From an uncultured Rhodospirillales bacterium (GTDB lineage: Bacteria > Pseudomonadota > Alphaproteobacteria > Rhodospirillales > Defluviicoccaceae): a stretch of DNA of 27,468 bases. The notes beneath the pieces are model-generated. The model did not search any database and was not told the DNA's origin. It worked only from the letters and a program-made list of their open reading frames with translations. This document shows positions 23,922 to 27,468 of the stretch, one piece after another (within the stretch, counting starts at the first letter, position 1; each line of letters begins with the position of its first letter). A program made the translations under genes and the position numbers. The DNA lies in contig CAKZLS010000039.1 in the NCBI GenBank assembly GCA_937127205.1, forward strand, positions 1 through 27,468, given 5' to 3'.

Positions 23922-25793
23922 TCACGAAGCGGCCGGCACCGCATCGGCTTCGTCGGTATGCTCCAGCACTTCGCGCGCTTCCTCCACCTCCTGCTGGCGG
24001 GCCCACATGTCGGCATAGCGTCCGCCTTGGGCCAACAGGTCGGTGTGACGGCCGCGTTCGGCGATGAGGCCGGCGTCGAGAACCAGGATCTCGTCGGCGT
24101 CCACCACCGTCGACAGGCGATGGGCGATCACCAATGTGGTGTGCCCGGCCGATACTTCGCGCAGGCTCGCCTGAATCTCCTTTTCGGTGTGGGTATCCAG
24201 CGCCGACGAGGCTTCGTCGAACATGAGAATTTTCGGACGCTTCAAAATGGCACGGGCGATAGCAACCCGCTGCTTTTCGCCGCCGGACAGCTTCAATCCG
24301 CGCTCGCCCACGGTGGTCTGGTAGCCGTCCGGCAGGCCCATGACAAAGTCGTGGATGCGAGCCAGCTCGGCCGCGCGTTCGATCTCCGCCGGTGTCGCGC
24401 CCGGGCGGCCATAGGCGATGTTGTAGTAGACCGTTTCGTTGAACAGCACCGTGTCCTGGGGGACGATGCCGATGGCGGCTCGAAGCGAGTCCTGGGTGAC
24501 CTGGCGGATATCCTGGCCGTCGATGGCGATGCGCCCACCGCTGACGTCATAGAACCGGTACAGCAGCCGCGATAGGGTGGATTTCCCGGCGCCGCTGGGA
24601 CCGACGATGGCCACCGTTTTGCCCGGCGCCACCCGGAACGAGATGCCGCCCAGGACCATACGCCTGGGATCGTAACCGAACGAAACATCCTCGAACACCA
24701 CTTCCCCGCCGCTCACCGCCAAAGGCCTGGCGCCCGGTGTGTCCTTCACCTCCGCCGCCTCCTCCAGCAGGGTGAACATGGACTCCATGTCGATCAGCGA
24801 GCGCTTGATCTCGCGGTAGACGAAGCCGAGAAAATTGAGCGGCAGGAACAACTGGATCAAGTAGGCGTTGACCATAACGAAGTCGCCCACGGTCATGGTG
24901 CCGGAGGCGACGCCGTTCCCGGCCATGAGCATCAACACGATCAGGCCGATGGACACGATGGCACCCTGGCCGATGTTGAGCAGCGCCAGGCTGGTCTTGC
25001 TCTTCACCGCCGCCGCTTCGTACCCCTCCAACGCGGTGTCGAACCGCCCAGCCTCGTGGCGCTCGTTGCCGAAGTATTTGACGGTCTCGAAATTGAGCAG
25101 GCTATCGACGGCCTTGGTGTGGGCCTCGTTGTCGGTTTCGTTCATGGCCCGGCGGAATTTGATCCGCCACTCGGTAACCAAGAGCGTCCAGGCGATGTAA
25201 CCGCCGACGCACACGAAGGTGATCAGCGCATACCAGATGCCGAACATCCACCACAGCACCCCGCACACCAGCACGATCTCCAGCAGCGTCGGCAGGACGT
25301 TAAACAGCATGAAGTTCAAAAGAAACTCGATGCCCTTGGTGCCGCGCTCGATGGCCCGGCTGACCGCACCGGTGCGGCGGTCCAGATGAAACCGCAGGCT
25401 CAGCCGGTGCAAGTGCTCGAAGGTCTGCAGCGCGGCCTGGCGAATGGCCCGCTGCCCCACCCGCGCGAACAGGCCGTCGCGCAGCTCTCCGAACGCCAAC
25501 GCCAACAGCCGAGCAACGCCATAAGCCACAACCAGCGCCACCGGAACGGCAACGACGGCAGCCACCGAACCGGCCGTCCCCGACGCCGGCGTGAGTGCGT
25601 CCACTGCCTGCTTGTAGAAGAACGGCATGGTCACATTGACCCCCTTGGCCGCCACCAGGCACACCATGGCCGCCACCACCCGTATCCGCAGCCCGGTCTC
25701 GCCGGCCGGCCACAGATAGGGCAACAGGGTCGCGATGGTAGACAGGTCGCCGCGCACGCTGGTGTCCGCCGGAGGGTAAGCCATAGAACGCAT
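23922..25793 (-). CDS. atm1: Atm1-type ABC exporter
   Basis: A 623-residue half-transporter (membrane domain plus ATPase) of the Atm1/ABCB7/HMT1 group, which exports glutathione-linked sulfur or metal species as a homodimer. Six helices span about residues 35-330. Typical Atm1 stretches include YFGNERHEAGRFD, AVKSKTSLALLNIGQ and FVYREIKRSLIDMESMF. In the ATPase, Walker A is GPSGAGKS (398-405), the signature LSGGE (502-506), Walker B ILMFDE (522-527) and the H-loop His 558. It closely resembles the Novosphingobium Atm1 sequence as I remember it. ATG 25793 or ATG 25781 could start it; neither has a good ribosome site. It converges with the lipoprotein gene 12 bp away. Confidence 0.92.
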   Translation of the reverse strand: MRSMAYPPADTSVRGDLSTIATLLPYLWPAGETGLRIRVVAAMVCLVAAKGVNVTMPFFYKQAVDALTPASGTAGSVAAVVAVPVALVVAYGVARLLALAFGELRDGLFARVGQRAIRQAALQTFEHLHRLSLRFHLDRRTGAVSRAIERGTKGIEFLLNFMLFNVLPTLLEIVLVCGVLWWMFGIWYALITFVCVGGYIAWTLLVTEWRIKFRRAMNETDNEAHTKAVDSLLNFETVKYFGNERHEAGRFDTALEGYEAAAVKSKTSLALLNIGQGAIVSIGLIVLMLMAGNGVASGTMTVGDFVMVNAYLIQLFLPLNFLGFVYREIKRSLIDMESMFTLLEEAAEVKDTPGARPLAVSGGEVVFEDVSFGYDPRRMVLGGISFRVAPGKTVAIVGPSGAGKSTLSRLLYRFYDVSGGRIAIDGQDIRQVTQDSLRAAIGIVPQDTVLFNETVYYNIAYGRPGATPAEIERAAELARIHDFVMGLPDGYQTTVGERGLKLSGGEKQRVAIARAILKRPKILMFDEASSALDTHTEKEIQASLREVSAGHTTLVIAHRLSTVVDADEILVLDAGLIAERGRHTDLLAQGGRYADMWARQQEVEEAREVLEHTDEADAVPAAS

Positions 25794-25942
25794 GGGCTAG
25801 CGTCGACAGGTGAAGGTGGTCAGTGGATCAAATATCATTGGCGCAATATAAGTCGTCGTCGACCGCTTGGCTACGCGGCCCAGAGCCGTCAATCCCTACG
25901 ACACCCGCCGACCGGTTATTACAGCGCTCACCAGAGCCAGAA

Positions 25943-25989
25943 ATTATGGCGGCCGCCGCCCCTCATCACCGGAGAGCGACCGCCATAAT
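25943..25989. repeat. Perfect 10-bp inverted repeat between the cupin and atm1 genes
   Basis: ATTATGGCGG (25943-25952) and CCGCCATAAT (25980-25989) are exact reverse complements separated by 27 bases. It lies 25 bp after the cupin stop on the minus strand, where a terminator would be expected, and 150 bp upstream of atm1, where an operator could also be. The AT ends flanking a GC stem fit a bidirectional terminator, but the loop is long and the T-run short. Confidence 0.5.
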
Positions 25990-26013
25990 CACGAATTCGT
26001 TGATGCTCGAGCC

Positions 26014-26412
26014 TTACCGTGCCCGGTGCTGGGTGCCTTTGCCGGTGGTGATGAACAACGCCGTGGTCCCGCTTCCGGCGTCGGCGGTGTGCCAGGTGCC
26101 GGCCGGGTTGATGGCGCAGTCTCCGGGCATCAGATCGATGGGGGTCGCCGATCCGTCGGAGGCCTCTTGGATAAGCGTCATGGCGCCGCTGACGCAGAGG
26201 ATGACCTCGTCTCCGTTCGGATGCATCTCCCACATGGGCCACGGTTCGGAGAAGGTGAACAGGCTGACCAGGCGGCCCTCGGCGCCCTCATCCGCATGAC
26301 GCGCCAAGTAGGCCTCGTACCACGCCATGTCGCCGGTGAATTCAGGTTCGACCTCTGCTTTGCCGGCGGGGCCGAGGTGGATCGGGTTTATGCTTAAGGC
26401 AAAGGGCTGCAT
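26014..26412 (-). CDS. Cupin-domain protein
   Basis: A 132-residue single cupin of unknown substrate. The two conserved motifs are present: motif 1 as MWEMHPNGDEVILCVSG (about 60-76), with His 64 and Glu 69 as likely metal ligands, and motif 2 as PGDCAINPAGTWHTA (about 96-109), with His 107. The small size and HPNGDE pattern match stand-alone cupins that bind a metal and often a small organic ligand. It begins at ATG 26412 with GGGGAG eleven bases upstream. It is 59 bp after the GH17-like gene on the same strand and may be cotranscribed with it. No specific role can be given. Confidence 0.8.
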   Translation of the reverse strand: MQPFALSINPIHLGPAGKAEVEPEFTGDMAWYEAYLARHADEGAEGRLVSLFTFSEPWPMWEMHPNGDEVILCVSGAMTLIQEASDGSATPIDLMPGDCAINPAGTWHTADAGSGTTALFITTGKGTQHRAR

Positions 26413-26471
26413 CGCGGATCGGTCTCCCCGTACCGTCGGTTATAGTTAGGAACGCCTCATAAGCATGGGTC

Positions 26472-27449
26472 TCAGAACAACACCCCCTTCGATTTGCCGT
26501 CGGAATCGATCAGGCCGAAGTGATAGTTGAACAGCGAACCGAGGCCGACGCCGTACAGAGGGTCGTACATGCCGTAAAGGTACAGATTGACCGGCGGATC
26601 GGACGTTTTGGCCCAGGTCATGACCAAGTTCAGGTAGTCTCGGGCGTTGCTGACGCCGACGGGAAACTGCTTGGACGGGATTTTGCCGTAGCTGGTGGGC
26701 CAGCCGGTCTCGGTGACCACGATCTGCTTGCCGGGGTACTTGGCGGCGACGCGGTCGTAAGTGGCGCGGAAAGACTTGAAGCCCGACTGGGGCGTCACGC
26801 CGATGGGCTGGAGATCGGCGTCGGCCCTCTCCCAATTCCACGCCGGATAGATGTTGACGGCGATGAAATCCACCAGCGGCAAAATGTCGACCGCGCCCGG
26901 ATCGGTGAGCCAGAACCCGGCCGTCTGGCTGGTGCTCACCGGGGTTTGCGGGAAGTCCGCCTTGGCCTTGGTCAGGTAGTCCTTGACGGTGGCCAGTTTG
27001 TCGGAGTCCTCGTTGCCGATGAGCACGCCGATCACATTGCCGCGGCTCACCGCCGGTTTGACGAACTGTTCGTAGTCCTTGGCGATCCAGTCCGGCTGAT
27101 TGGGATATAGATACAGCCCCACCAGGACCTTCATGCCCACATCCGCCGCGACCTTGCCCACATCGACGGCGCCGCCGCCGAATTGGGCGTAATAGGTTCG
27201 GATCACGCCGAAATGCTGTTGTATTTGCTTCAGGTCATCGGCGACCTGCCCCGGCGTCGGATTTTCACTGCTGTGCAGGCCGTTGTAGGTCACGCCGGGC
27301 GGATGGTGCGGGAGGACGCGCACCTCGGATGCATCGACCTCGCTGGGCACAATCGGCAAGCCGAAGACGAGGATCGCTCCCAACAAACCGATGAGGCCGC
27401 GGCAAAAGTCGCGCAGTCGTAAACTACGGATCCGGATCTTATCGCCCAA
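26472..27449 (-). CDS. Secreted or membrane-anchored GH17-like beta-1,3-glucanase
   Basis: A 325-residue glycoside hydrolase resembling family 17, which cleaves beta-1,3-glucans with retention. A basic, hydrophobic N-terminus (RLRDFCRGLIGLLGAILVFG) is a signal peptide or anchor. The TIM-barrel domain starts GVTYNGLHS. The acid/base Glu is in LIGNEDS near residue 146, and the nucleophile Glu is in VVTETGWPTSYG near residue 247; VNIYPAWNWE is another family element. The frame opens with TTG at 27455, but GGGAGGG (27457-27463) then lies only one base away. The in-frame TTG at 27449 gives seven bases and is preferred. No ATG is available. Likely substrates are cyclic or linear beta-1,3-glucans; this is inference. 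Confidence 0.83.
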   Translation of the reverse strand: MGDKIRIRSLRLRDFCRGLIGLLGAILVFGLPIVPSEVDASEVRVLPHHPPGVTYNGLHSSENPTPGQVADDLKQIQQHFGVIRTYYAQFGGGAVDVGKVAADVGMKVLVGLYLYPNQPDWIAKDYEQFVKPAVSRGNVIGVLIGNEDSDKLATVKDYLTKAKADFPQTPVSTSQTAGFWLTDPGAVDILPLVDFIAVNIYPAWNWERADADLQPIGVTPQSGFKSFRATYDRVAAKYPGKQIVVTETGWPTSYGKIPSKQFPVGVSNARDYLNLVMTWAKTSDPPVNLYLYGMYDPLYGVGLGSLFNYHFGLIDSDGKSKGVLF

Positions 27450-27468
27450 CGGCAAGCCCTCCCTGGTT

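Noticed and set aside
25862..25876. On the minus strand, GCGTAGCCAAGCGGT resembles the 5' part of tRNA-Gln.
   Set aside because: No anticodon arm, T arm or acceptor end follows. A chance match or a meaningless fragment is more likely than a tRNA or attachment site.

Overview
The window is GC-rich, densely coded chromosomal DNA from a Gram-negative bacterium. It is most likely an alphaproteobacterium of Rhodospirillales type. This rests on an alphaproteobacterial-style Atm1 transporter, a bcp-glnE pair, and a complete ISC locus headed by cysE-iscR with two desulfurases. The assignment comes from protein resemblance only; there is no rRNA gene. No tRNA, CRISPR array, prophage, insertion sequence or transposase was seen. 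Nearly everything is recognisable housekeeping metabolism.

Layout. (1) 1-3889, minus strand: the 5' end of a bacterioferritin gene (cut by the window edge), a BCP-type peroxiredoxin and glnE. (2) 4007-7321, plus: a large AsmA/YhdP-like envelope protein. (3) 7358-9265, minus: tyrS and a small alpha/beta hydrolase. (4) 9266-9493: a divergent control region with two matches to the IscR type-1 operator, a good sigma-70 promoter under one of them, and a 12-codon leader ORF. (5) 9494-18110, plus: cysE, iscR, a NifS-like desulfurase, iscS, iscU, iscA, hscB, hscA, fdx, iscX and tenA, with hairpins between the two desulfurase genes and between iscA and hscB. (6) 18130-19701, minus: a Tat-exported PhoD-type phosphatase. 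(7) 19898-21013, plus: mnmA. (8) 21022-21596, minus: two small unrecognised genes. (9) 21597-21987: an AT-rich, gene-free regulatory region. (10) 21988-23909, plus: a cydB without cydA, overlapping a lipoprotein gene. (11) 23922-27449, minus: an Atm1-type ABC exporter, a cupin and a GH17-like glucanase.

How the genes fit together. The centre is a sulfur and iron-sulfur block. CysE makes O-acetylserine for cysteine; IscS takes sulfur from cysteine; IscU is the scaffold; IscA, HscB, HscA, Fdx and IscX help assembly and transfer; IscR senses cluster status and probably controls the front promoter. MnmA (tRNA 2-thiolation) draws sulfur from IscS in well-studied bacteria. Atm1-type exporters move glutathione-linked species tied to Fe-S or metal homeostasis. 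Bacterioferritin and BCP add iron storage and peroxide defence.

I did not find a clearly undescribed system. The points most worth a second look are the double IscR-like operator, the cydB that lacks both cydA and two usually conserved aspartates, the zinc-finger HscB, the 11-bp-periodic repeats upstream of cydB, and the unrecognised small genes. All matches were made by eye; no database search or structure prediction was run.
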